Shown: one piece after another, positions 7,426 to 14,531 of the stretch
Layout of the letters: the number at the start of each line of letters is the position of its first letter
How positions within the stretch are numbered: the stretch's first letter is position 1
Origin: Subdoligranulum sp.
GTDB lineage: Bacteria > Bacillota > Clostridia > Oscillospirales > Ruminococcaceae
Direction of reading: 5' to 3'
Assembly: GCA_004555405.1 (NCBI GenBank)
Contig: SFIE01000031.1
Coordinates: 1 to 21,464 of the forward strand
Length of the DNA: 21,464 nt
Notes under the pieces: model-generated
The model's database searches: none
What the model was told of the DNA's origin: nothing
What the model saw: the letters and a program-made list of their open reading frames with translations, nothing else
Made by a program: the position numbers and the translations under genes

Positions 7426-7935
7426 ATGAAAACACTGAACATTGTACTTTTGGAGCCGCGCATTCCGGAAAATGCCGGAAACATTGCGCGCACCTGCGCA
7501 GTGACCGGCGCACGGCTGCATTTGATCCGCCCGTTCGGCTTTGAGATCACAGACAAGCACTTAAAGCGCGCCGGGCTGGATTATTGGCATCTTCTGGATA
7601 TCAGCTACTATGATGATCTGGAAGATTTTTACTCGAAAAACAGCGGCCCCTGCTTTTATTTCACCAGCAAGGGCCCCCGCCGCCACACCGAAGTGGAATA
7701 CCCCGACAACTGCTATCTGTTTTTTGGCCGCGAGGATGCCGGCCTGCCCGAGGAGCTGCTGCTGAAAAACCAGCAAAGCTGTGTGCGCATGCCCATGCGG
7801 CAGGGGGTTCGCTGTCTGAATCTGAGCAACGCCGTGGCAGTGGGCGTTTACGAGGTGCTGCGCCAGTGGAACTTTGAAGATCTGGAATCCCAGGGTCAGC
7901 TGACCCGATATACATGGAAAGAGAGTAATCAATGA
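7426..7935 (+). CDS. trmL: tRNA (cytidine(34)-2'-O)-methyltransferase TrmL
   Basis: A 169-residue SPOUT-family methyltransferase that 2'-O-methylates the wobble nucleotide of certain tRNA-Leu species using S-adenosylmethionine. The N-terminus NIVLLEPRIPENAGNIARTC is the family signature. The C-terminal trefoil-knot cofactor site is visible as YLFFGREDAGLP (97-108) and MRQGVRCLNLSNAVAVGVYE (124-143). Length matches the compact TrmL form. The ATG follows an AGAGG site in the short gap after the kinase gene. Its stop overlaps the next ATG by four bases (ATGA), implying translational coupling. Confidence 0.94.
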   Translation: MKTLNIVLLEPRIPENAGNIARTCAVTGARLHLIRPFGFEITDKHLKRAGLDYWHLLDISYYDDLEDFYSKNSGPCFYFTSKGPRRHTEVEYPDNCYLFFGREDAGLPEELLLKNQQSCVRMPMRQGVRCLNLSNAVAVGVYEVLRQWNFEDLESQGQLTRYTWKESNQ

Positions 7936-8810
7936 GTAAAATTGCGATTTTAACGGACTCCAGCGCCGACCTGACCCCCGAGCAGGCCAGCCGGTACGGC
8001 ATTGATGTGCTGACTTTTGTGATGACGCTGGACGGCAAGGACTATAAAACCAACGAAAACTGCACCGTGGAGGAATTTTACGATATTCTCCGCCAGGGGC
8101 AGGGGGTGCCCAGCACGGCCGCCATCACCCCCATTCAGTTCTGCGAGCAGTTCTGCAAATATGTAGACGAAGACTACACGGATGTTTTGTATGTTTCCAT
8201 CTGCAAAAGCGGCAGCAGCACCTTTAACAACGCCGTGATGGGCCAGCGTATGCTGGCCGAGGAGCGCCCCGGCAACACGCTGCGCATTCATATGGTAGAC
8301 AGCCGCACCTACAGCATGGTGTTCGGCTGGCATTTGCTGGAGGCCGCCCGCAAAATCCGCAACGGCGCTGAGCTGGCCCCCATCATTCGTGAGCTGGAGG
8401 ACAAGCTGGACCGCAGCGAGGTGGCGCTGGCAGCCTTCAGCCTGAAGCAGATGAAAAAGAGCGGCCGCATTTCGGCAGCTGCCGCCTTTGCCGGCGAGCT
8501 GCTGGGCCTGCGCCCCATCATTCAGCTGAACTTCGGTGTGAGCAAGGTGGTGGGCAAGGTGCGCGGCAACGATGCCGTGCCCGCTGCCATGATCAAGCAT
8601 GTGCTGAGCCGTGTGGACGATGTGAGCGAAATGCCGTATCAGATCGGCTATACCGACTGCGAGGAGGCCGCTAAAGAGCTGGCCAAGCAGTGCAAAAAGG
8701 CCTTTGGCCATGAGCCTGAAAACTTTTTCCATCTGGGCGGCGTGGTAAGCTGCAACACCGGCCCCGACGCCCTGGCCATTGCCTATTTAAACGCGGCACA
8801 CAAGGAATAA
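7932..8810 (+). CDS. DegV-family fatty-acid-binding protein
   Basis: A 292-residue DegV-family protein. Members (FakB-type) bind one fatty acid and, with the kinase FakA, present it for phosphorylation and phospholipid synthesis. Whether this copy does so is inferred from the family; no fakA is in the window. Visible hallmarks are IAILTDSSADL (4-14), PSTAAITP (60-67), the ligand-head-group loop SGSSTFNNA (93-101), MVDSRTYSMVFGW, SLKQMKKSGRIS in the hinge, and LLGLRPIIQL. Length is typical. The start overlaps the trmL stop by four bases, so it is the third gene of that operon. No clear terminator follows. Confidence 0.92.
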   Translation: MSKIAILTDSSADLTPEQASRYGIDVLTFVMTLDGKDYKTNENCTVEEFYDILRQGQGVPSTAAITPIQFCEQFCKYVDEDYTDVLYVSICKSGSSTFNNAVMGQRMLAEERPGNTLRIHMVDSRTYSMVFGWHLLEAARKIRNGAELAPIIRELEDKLDRSEVALAAFSLKQMKKSGRISAAAAFAGELLGLRPIIQLNFGVSKVVGKVRGNDAVPAAMIKHVLSRVDDVSEMPYQIGYTDCEEAAKELAKQCKKAFGHEPENFFHLGGVVSCNTGPDALAIAYLNAAHKE

Positions 8811-8875
8811 GCCGCTTTTTGCAGCATATCCCTGTAACACCTGCAAAGCCGCAGCAGGGCAGCAGCTATAATTGC

Positions 8876-8904
8876 TTGCAAAATGCGGCAAAGTGTGTTA
8901 CCAT
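8876..8904 (+). promoter_or_regulatory. Promoter of the pheST T-box transcript
   Basis: TTGCAA (8876-8881), a 17-base spacer, and TACCAT (8899-8904) preceded by TGT, an extended -10. The -35 lies in TTGCTTGCAA, the same ten bases found at the -35 of the OPT promoter. Transcription would begin about 8911, just ahead of the T-box stem I. Confidence 0.6.
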
Positions 8905-8910
8905 ACAAGA

Positions 8911-9217
8911 ATCAGCGAGAAATGCAAAACAGCAAAACGCTTTGACGGAGAAAGTAAGCGCTGCGCAGCCAGCAAAGAGAGAGCCCTCACCGGCTGAAAG
9001 GGGCTTCGCGGCACCGGCGCCCAAGTTCGCTCCCGAGCGGTTTCTGCCAACGGCTTTTCGGCCCAGTAGTGGAAAACGGCCCCCGCCCCGTTACAGGCGC
9101 AAGAGCGTTGCCGCCCGGCCCTTTGGCTGAGTGCGGCAAAATCCGGGTGGTACCGCGGAGTTTGCAAAAAAGTGATTGCAAGGCTTCGTCCCAGTAAACT
9201 GGGGCGAGGCCTTTTTT
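8911..9217 (+). ncRNA. T-box leader responding to tRNA-Phe
   Basis: A classic T-box leader of about 300 bases. Stem I landmarks are present: GGAGAAAGTA (8949-8958), the AGAGAG bulge region (about 8976-8985), the GCTG loop motif near 8993-8996, and the specifier loop AAGTTCGCTCCCGAG. In that loop TTC at 9026-9028 is the phenylalanine specifier codon. The T-box itself, GGGTGGTACCGCGG, lies at 9145-9158. Its UGGU would pair with a free ACCA 3' end, consistent with the A discriminator of tRNA-Phe. It is followed by the competing terminator. Uncharged tRNA-Phe stabilises the antiterminator and switches on pheST. The 5' limit is approximate. Confidence 0.95.
9182..9217 (+). terminator. T-box terminator hairpin
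   Basis: The arm at 9182-9194 pairs with 9199-9211 (two G-U pairs, loop TAAA), followed by six Ts and, after a G-T-T-rich gap, more Ts. It is mutually exclusive with the antiterminator that contains the TGGTACCGCG box. Confidence 0.93.
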
Positions 9218-9281
9218 GTTTTTTTAAAAATAAAGACAAAGCCCCTGCTTTTCCCGCCAATTTCTGGAAGGAGCAAGAATT

Positions 9282-10304
9282 ATGCAGAATGTGATCAACG
9301 AACTTTCCGCCAAGGTAGAGCAAAGCCTTGCCACTGTGAACAGCAGCGAAACGCTTTCGGCCTTTTGGCAGGAATACCTGAGCAAAAACGGCAAGGTGAC
9401 CGGCCTTATGAAAGAGCTGCGCAATGTGCCTGCCGCCGAGCGCCCCGCCGCCGGTAAGATTATCAACGAGTTCAAGCAGCAGGTGCAGGCCAAGTATGAC
9501 GAGGCCGCCCAAAAGGTGAGCCGCGCCGAGATGGACGCCCGCAACGCCGCCGAAACGGTGGACATCACCATGCCCGCCAAAATTCGCCCGCAGGGCGCGC
9601 TGCACCCCATCACGCTGGTGAAAAACCAGATCATCGATGCCTTTGCAGGCATGGGCTTTCAGGTGTTCGATGCCCCTGAGATCGACGATGACGACCACAA
9701 CTTCACCCGCCTGAATGTGCCCAAGGATCACCCCGCCCGGGATATGCAGGATACTTTTTATCTGACCGAGGATCTTTTGCTGCGCACCCAGACCTCCAAC
9801 GGCCAGATCCGCACCATGGACCGGGTGAAGCCCCCCATCAAGGTGCTGATCCCCGGCCGTGTGTTCCGCAGCGACTCGGATGCCACCCACAGCCCCATGT
9901 TCCACCAGATGGAGGGCCTTGTGGTGGATAAGGGCATTACCCTGTGCGATCTGCAGGGCATGCTGAACGAGCTGGTGAAGCAGCTGTTTGGCAACGGCAC
10001 CCGCACCCGCCTGCGCCCCAGCTATTTCCCGTTCACCGAGCCCAGCGTGGAAGTGGATGTAAGCTGCTTTGAATGCGGCGGCTGCGGCTGCAGCCTGTGC
10101 AAGGGCACCGGCTGGATCGAGGTGCTGGGCGGCGGCGTGGTAAACCGCCGTGTGCTGGAAAACTGCAATATTGACCCCGATGAATACTCCGGCTTTGCTT
10201 TTGGCATTGGCATTGAGCGTATCGCCATGCTGAAGTACGGCATCAACAATATGGGCCTGCTGTTTGAGAACGATCTGCGCTTCCTCAAGCAGTTCCAAGA
10301 GTAA
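9282..10304 (+). CDS. pheS: Phenylalanine--tRNA ligase alpha subunit
   Basis: A 340-residue catalytic subunit of the heterotetrameric synthetase that charges tRNA-Phe with phenylalanine. An N-terminal coiled-coil region (about 1-90) precedes the class II core. HPITLVKNQIIDAFAGMGF (108-126) begins motif 1. GRVFRSDSDATHSPMFHQME (192-211) is motif 2 with the ATP-binding arginine. GFAFGIGIERIAML (304-317) is motif 3. The DPDEYSGFAFG segment supports amino-acid recognition. A cysteine cluster, CFECGGCGCSLCKGTGW (262-278), sits before motif 3 and may bind zinc, as seen in some bacterial PheS. AAGGAG lies before the ATG. Expression is under the T-box; pheT follows 20 bases later. Confidence 0.97.
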   Translation: MQNVINELSAKVEQSLATVNSSETLSAFWQEYLSKNGKVTGLMKELRNVPAAERPAAGKIINEFKQQVQAKYDEAAQKVSRAEMDARNAAETVDITMPAKIRPQGALHPITLVKNQIIDAFAGMGFQVFDAPEIDDDDHNFTRLNVPKDHPARDMQDTFYLTEDLLLRTQTSNGQIRTMDRVKPPIKVLIPGRVFRSDSDATHSPMFHQMEGLVVDKGITLCDLQGMLNELVKQLFGNGTRTRLRPSYFPFTEPSVEVDVSCFECGGCGCSLCKGTGWIEVLGGGVVNRRVLENCNIDPDEYSGFAFGIGIERIAMLKYGINNMGLLFENDLRFLKQFQE

Positions 10305-10324
10305 GCGAAAGGAGAGAAGCGACC

Positions 10325-12763
10325 ATGAAAATTCCATTCAGTTGGCTGAAAGAATATGTAGAGATCGATATCACCCCCGAGCAGCTGGAAGAAAAGCTGT
10401 TTTCCTGCGGCTTTGAAGTAGAAGAGCTGATCTATCTGGGCAAGGATATCACCGGTGTTGTGGTGGGCGAAGTGAAGGAGTGCGAGCCCATTCCCGAAAC
10501 CCACCTGCACGTGTGCAAGGTGGATGCCGGTACGGGTGAGCTTTTGCAGATCTGCTGCGGCGCAGACAATGTGTGCGCCGGCAAAAAGTTCCCCGTGGCG
10601 CTGGACGGCGCAACCGTGTATGCTACGGCAAAAGATCATAAGACCGTGGAAGGCGTGGCCAGGATCAAAAAGGGCAAGCTGCGCGGTTACGAGAGCAACG
10701 GTATGCTGTGCTCGGGCACCGAGCTGGGCGTGAACGACGATCTGTTCCCCGGCGGCGACTATAACGGCCTGCTGGTGCTGCCGGACGATGCCGTGATCGG
10801 CGCCGACATTCGCCCCATTGTGGGATTGGACGATTATATTTTCGATATTTCCATCACGGCCAACCGCCCCGACTGCCAGAGCGTTCTGGGCATTGCGCGT
10901 GAGGTGGCTGCCCTGCTGAATAAGCCCCTGAAAATGCCCGCCACCGATTACACCTGCACCGCCCAGGGCGATGACCGCATCAGCGTAAAGGTGGAAGCCC
11001 CCGATGTGTGCCCGCGCTATCTGGCCCACTATGTGCGCAACATTCGCCCGGCCCAGAGCCCCCGCTGGCTCAAGCGCCATCTGGCACTGTGCGGGCTGCG
11101 CAGCATCACCAACATTGTGGATATCACCAATCACACCCTGCTGGAGATCGGCCAGCCCATGCACGCCTTTGATCTTGATAAAGTCAAGGACCGCAGCATC
11201 ATTGTGCGCCGTGCCAAAAACGGCGAAAAGATCACCACGCTGGACGAAAAAGAGTTTACGCTGGGCGAAAACAATCTGGTGATCTGCGATGCCGAAAAGC
11301 CCGTGTGCATTGCGGGCGTAATGGGCGGGCTGAACAGCGGCATTGCCGATGATTCCACCGAGCTGCTGTTTGAGTGCGCCACCTTTGCCCGGGATTCCGT
11401 GCGCAAAACCAGCCGTGCGCTGGGCCAGGTGAGCGATTCCAGCGCCCGCTACGAAAAGGGCGTGGATCAGTACAGCACCGAGCTGGGCCTCAAGCGCGCA
11501 CTGCACCTGATCCAGCAGCTGGACTGCGGCGATATCACCCCCACCTGCTTTGACTGCGATGCCGCCCCGAACAGCCACGCCCGCAAGATTGTTACGGTCA
11601 CCCCCGAGCAGATCGACGCCGTGCTGGGCATTCAGGTGCCCCGCGAGGTGATGAAGGATATCCTGCACCGTTTGGATTTTGCCGTGGAGGATAACGGCGG
11701 CGTTTGGAGCGTAAGTGTGCCCCGCTACCGCGACGATGTGGAGGGCTTCCCGGATCTGGCCGAAGAGGTGATCCGTGAGTATGGCTATGACCACATTGTG
11801 CCCACCTTCTTAAAGAATGCCTGCGTGACCAACGGCGGGCTGAACCACGAGCAGAAAACCGAAATGAAGATGAAGCGCCTGCTGGCCGGGCAGGGCTTTT
11901 ACGAAGCCAGCACGCTGGCCTTCTATTCGGTGGCCGAGCTGGATCGGATGCATTTTGCCGCCGATGCCCCCGAGCGCCGCGCCATTCGCATTATGAACCC
12001 CATCAGCGAAAACCTTTCCATCATGCGCACCGTGCTGGCACCCAGCATGCTGAATGTGATCGTGGACAACCTGAAAAAGGGCAACGCACAGGGCCGCCTG
12101 TTTGAGCTTTCCAAGGTGTATCTGCCCAAGAGCCTGCCCCTTACCGAGCAGCCCGACGAACACATGACGCTGTCCCTGGGCGCTTTTGGCCCCGAGGAGG
12201 ACTTCTTTACGGTGAAGGGCGCAGTGGAAGCCATTGCCGCCGCCTTTGACATTACCTTCAGCTATCAGCGCGCCAATGTGTGCTGGCTGCACCCGGGCGT
12301 CAGTGCCGAGGTGTGGTGCCAGGGCAAAAAGGTGGGCGTGTTCGGCAAGCTGGCCAATGAGGTCACCGCTGAGCTGAAGATCGCCAAGGACGAAAAGGAC
12401 AGCCAGAACATCTATCTGGCCGAGCTGGACTATGCCGCTTTGGCCGAGATCTTCCCCCGGGACTATCGCTATAAGCCCCTGAGCCCCTTTGCCGCCGTAA
12501 AGCGCGATCTGGCGCTGGTGTGCGAGGAAAGCATCACCTGCGGCGATCTGGAGCAGACCATTCGCAAGGCCAGCAGTCTGGTGAGCGATGTGGCGCTGTT
12601 TGATGTGTACCGCGGCAAGAATCTGGGCGAGGGCAAAAAGAGCATGGCCTTCAGCCTGACCCTTTCCGACCCCGAAAAAGAGCTGCCCGCCGATCAGGTG
12701 GATCGCGCCATCAACAAGATCCTGAAGGATCTGAAATTCAAACTGGGTGTGGAAATGCGCTGA
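10325..12763 (+). CDS. pheT: Phenylalanine--tRNA ligase beta subunit
   Basis: An 812-residue subunit, full length for the bacterial family, preceded by AAAGGAGAG. Domains in order: the N-terminal MKIPFSWLKEYVEI; an EMAP/OB-fold tRNA-binding domain (about 40-150); the B3/B4 domain carrying the editing site against tyrosine; the B5 DNA-binding-like domain (about 420-490, including FPDLAEEVIREYGYDHI at its end); the catalytic-like core; and the C-terminal ferredoxin-fold anticodon-binding domain (about 715-812, beginning YKPLSPFAAVKRDLAL). It pairs with PheS in an alpha2-beta2 enzyme. It is co-transcribed with pheS behind the T-box and followed by a weak terminator. Confidence 0.97.
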   Translation: MKIPFSWLKEYVEIDITPEQLEEKLFSCGFEVEELIYLGKDITGVVVGEVKECEPIPETHLHVCKVDAGTGELLQICCGADNVCAGKKFPVALDGATVYATAKDHKTVEGVARIKKGKLRGYESNGMLCSGTELGVNDDLFPGGDYNGLLVLPDDAVIGADIRPIVGLDDYIFDISITANRPDCQSVLGIAREVAALLNKPLKMPATDYTCTAQGDDRISVKVEAPDVCPRYLAHYVRNIRPAQSPRWLKRHLALCGLRSITNIVDITNHTLLEIGQPMHAFDLDKVKDRSIIVRRAKNGEKITTLDEKEFTLGENNLVICDAEKPVCIAGVMGGLNSGIADDSTELLFECATFARDSVRKTSRALGQVSDSSARYEKGVDQYSTELGLKRALHLIQQLDCGDITPTCFDCDAAPNSHARKIVTVTPEQIDAVLGIQVPREVMKDILHRLDFAVEDNGGVWSVSVPRYRDDVEGFPDLAEEVIREYGYDHIVPTFLKNACVTNGGLNHEQKTEMKMKRLLAGQGFYEASTLAFYSVAELDRMHFAADAPERRAIRIMNPISENLSIMRTVLAPSMLNVIVDNLKKGNAQGRLFELSKVYLPKSLPLTEQPDEHMTLSLGAFGPEEDFFTVKGAVEAIAAAFDITFSYQRANVCWLHPGVSAEVWCQGKKVGVFGKLANEVTAELKIAKDEKDSQNIYLAELDYAALAEIFPRDYRYKPLSPFAAVKRDLALVCEESITCGDLEQTIRKASSLVSDVALFDVYRGKNLGEGKKSMAFSLTLSDPEKELPADQVDRAINKILKDLKFKLGVEMR

Positions 12764-12778
12764 TCCTGCGCACACCCT

Positions 12779-12808
12779 GCAAAGCCCCGCCCCGGTGCGG
12801 GGCTTTGC
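12779..12808 (+). terminator. GC-rich hairpin after pheT, weak U-tract
   Basis: GCAAAGCCCCGC (12779-12790) pairs perfectly with 12797-12808 around a CCCGGT loop. Only scattered Ts follow, and the ribosome binding site of the next gene lies about 10 bases beyond. It may act as a partial terminator letting some pheST transcripts read into the next gene. Confidence 0.7.
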
Positions 12809-12829
12809 CTGCTTTACAGGAGGAGCTTT

Positions 12830-13768
12830 ATGCCAGAAGGTTACACCCATGTGCGCACGGCGCAGCACGCCGCCGAGCTGGCCGGATACACCCCCGCCAG
12901 CCCGCAGGCCTTTGCCACCGGCGCCAACGGGCCGGATATCCTGTTTGTTTACCAGCTTTGGAAGCCCAAGGCCCGCCGCACGCCTGACCTGCCCACGCTG
13001 GGCAATATTATGCACCGCGATAAAACCGGCGCGTTTGTGCTGGATCTGGTGCAAAACGCCGCCACCCCCGCACAAAAGGACTATGCGCTGGGATTCCTTA
13101 CCCACTATGCGGCGGATTCCACGGTGCATCCCTATGTGTATGCCTGCATGGCGCAGGGGGCGCCCTATCACTGCCACGGCGGCCACGGCTATTTTGAGAT
13201 CGCGCTGGATTCCTGGCTGCACCGGCAGGACTGGGGCACCCCCCGGGTGGACCCGCAGCACGCCAACCCCAAGCTGACCGGCGCAGCCCGCGCCGAAAGC
13301 TTTACGCTGCTGCAGGCAAGCCTTGCACGGGTGTATGGCTGTGAGGTGCCGCTGCTGGCCATTTCGGATGCGTTTGAGCTGATGCGCCTTGTGCGCGTGG
13401 TCACCCCCAGCCGCACCCCGCTGCATCTGCGGCGGGCGCTGTTCTGGCTGGCCGAGCCCCTGCTGGGCGGGCGCGGATTCATCACCGGGCATTGCAGCCC
13501 GGCGCGCCTGAAGGGCCTTGGCGAAAAGGATGCCGTAAAGCTGCCGCGCCCGTGGCGGGATGCCTTCGGCGGCCGGGAGTATGACGAGGACATCCCCATG
13601 CTGCTGAGCCGTGCCGAGCACACGGCGGCGGCATACATCACCGCGGCGCTGCGCTATTGGCAGGGGCAGATCACCCTGCAGCAGCTGGGGGCGGTGCTGG
13701 GCAGCAAAAGCTACACCACCGGCATGGAAACCGGCCCCGAACCCATCGAATGCACCGCAAACGCCTGA
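12830..13768 (+). CDS. Zinc-dependent phospholipase C-like protein
   Basis: A 312-residue protein with an excellent AGGAGGAG ribosome binding site. It fits the zinc-dependent phospholipase C / S1-P1 nuclease-like all-helical family. Likely metal ligands are spread as expected: His7 in the N-terminal GYTHVRTAQHA, Asp36 in GPD, His62 in NIMHRDK, His92 and Asp96 in THYAADSTVHPY, then His114/116/119 and Asp127 in HCHGGHGYFEIALDSW. There is no signal peptide, so unlike the secreted toxins of this fold it probably acts in the cytoplasm. Its substrate is unknown. It follows the pheT hairpin by about 20 bases and may be transcribed by read-through. A terminator follows. Confidence 0.8.
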   Translation: MPEGYTHVRTAQHAAELAGYTPASPQAFATGANGPDILFVYQLWKPKARRTPDLPTLGNIMHRDKTGAFVLDLVQNAATPAQKDYALGFLTHYAADSTVHPYVYACMAQGAPYHCHGGHGYFEIALDSWLHRQDWGTPRVDPQHANPKLTGAARAESFTLLQASLARVYGCEVPLLAISDAFELMRLVRVVTPSRTPLHLRRALFWLAEPLLGGRGFITGHCSPARLKGLGEKDAVKLPRPWRDAFGGREYDEDIPMLLSRAEHTAAAYITAALRYWQGQITLQQLGAVLGSKSYTTGMETGPEPIECTANA

Positions 13769-13791
13769 TGTACAAAATAATAAAGCCTTTG

Positions 13792-13826
13792 GCCGCTCTG
13801 CCCATTTTGGGGCAGGGCGGCTTTTT
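13792..13826 (+). terminator. Intrinsic terminator of the phospholipase C-like gene
   Basis: GCCGCTCTGCCC (13792-13803) pairs with 13810-13821 with one T-G wobble and an ATTTTG loop, followed by five Ts. Confidence 0.92.
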
Positions 13827-13848
13827 GCGTGCCGCAAAAAGTGCGGGG

Positions 13849-13901
13849 GCCCGGCGGGCGTTCGGAGAAATTCCGAATTTTGCCCGGCCGGACAGTTTTT
13901 T
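13849..13901. repeat. GC-palindromic hairpin element, copy 1
   Basis: GCCCGGCGGGCG, then TTCGGA-loop-TCCGAA, then TTTT and GCCCGGCCGG, ending at a T-run. Inner and outer arms can form one long interrupted hairpin. The same element occurs inverted at 17453-17499. It may act as a second terminator here. Confidence 0.75.
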
Positions 13902-13903
13902 GC

Positions 13904-13954
13904 ATTAGGAGTGGGGAATCAGGAGTTAGAAGTTAGGAATTAGGAGTTAGGAGA
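13904..13954 (+). repeat. TTAGGAG heptamer cluster, copy 1
   Basis: Degenerate tandem copies of TTAGGAG/TTAGAAG/TTAGGAA in about 50 bases. The same cluster follows the other copy of the GC hairpin at 17507, and its inverted form stands at 17975-18000. Confidence 0.75.
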
Positions 13955-14030
13955 GAATTGAATTGCAAGCCCAACACAAAAACACCCCCGCCCTTGCCGC
14001 ACCCGCAACCCCGAAAATCCACCCCCGCAC

Positions 14031-14060
14031 CGTTGGCGGGCCTGCCATGCAGGCCCCTAC
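14031..14060 (-). repeat. Dispersed hairpin repeat, CTGC-stem variant, copy 1
   Basis: GGGCCTGC-CAT-GCAGGCCC (14038-14056) with outer CCCCTAC, which is GTAGGGG on the minus strand. A second copy is at 17712-17741, and the surrounding 50 bases through AAGCAAAAGGCAAGGCT are also shared. Confidence 0.8.
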
Positions 14061-14111
14061 AAGCAAAAGGCAAGGCTTGCGTAAAAAATATCGCTATTTC
14101 AAAATTTCATC

Positions 14112-14144
14112 GTAGGGGCGAGCATTGATCGCCCGCCCTTGCCG
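14112..14144 (+). repeat. Dispersed hairpin repeat, GAGC-stem variant, degenerate copy
   Basis: GTAGGGGCGAGC-ATT-GATCGCCCGCCC: as the three copies at 17592, 17793 and 17927 but with one base change that breaks one stem pair. Confidence 0.75.
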
Positions 14145-14355
14145 GGCCTGCTGACCCCAAAAGTTGCTCCGCCCGGGGCTGCCGTGCGCTGGCCCTTGTG
14201 CTTTGCCTCCGTCTGCCCTCCCATAAATCCCGTGCTGCGCTTTTTATTCGGCGATTGGCGCAGCGCCACATATTGCGGTGTGATCTCGCCTGAAAGCAAG
14301 CCTAAATAAATTTATTTATCGCAGCAACGCGAAAAGTAACTTTAGGAATCCGAAA

Positions 14356-14388
14356 TCATAGCCAACTCATAGCGCTGTATGATATACT
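14356..14388 (+). promoter_or_regulatory. Promoter with TCATAGC direct repeats, surface gene 1
   Basis: TCATAGC at 14356-14362 and again at 14367-14373 (11-bp period), nine bases, then TATACT (14383-14388) with TG one base upstream (extended -10). The -35 position reads AGCCAA, a poor match, so activation by a protein bound to the repeats is likely. The second surface unit has the same arrangement at 18085-18117. Confidence 0.72.
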
Positions 14389-14487
14389 ATACACGCGAAA
14401 CGTTAAATGCCACGCAAAAAACCGTGCATTACAGCATGCGGACTCTTGATCCAACGGGAAACAACGCTGGCATAACCGATTTTGGCA

Positions 14488-14504
14488 AACCCCGCAAGGG
14501 TTGA
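14488..14504 (+). promoter_or_regulatory. Conserved leader hairpin, surface gene 1
   Basis: AACCC-CGCAA-GGGTT followed by GAA, ending 27 bases before the start codon. The same motif stands before surface gene 2 at 18607-18627. Confidence 0.6.
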
Positions 14505-14531
14505 AGGAGATTCCAAAAAGGAGGAAACACT

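Larger units (their letters stand above)
13955..14355. other. Repeat-rich intergenic DNA without recognised genes
   Basis: This stretch holds two dispersed hairpin repeats (listed separately). It shares the segments ATTGCAAGCCC and CAAAAACACCCCC with 17545-17575. It has a small palindrome, TGGCG-CAG-CGCCA (14256-14268), and an AT palindrome AAATAAATTTATTT near 14305-14318, just upstream of the surface-gene promoter. Short open frames on either strand lack ribosome binding sites and look spurious. Confidence 0.6.

Noticed and set aside
14099..14299. A 66-codon minus-strand frame beside surface gene 1
   Set aside because: Starts at TTG without a ribosome binding site and overlaps a dispersed hairpin repeat; likely spurious.
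14407..14475. A 22-codon frame in the leader of surface gene 1 as a leader peptide
   Set aside because: No ribosome binding site precedes its ATG, unlike the 10-codon frame in unit 2.
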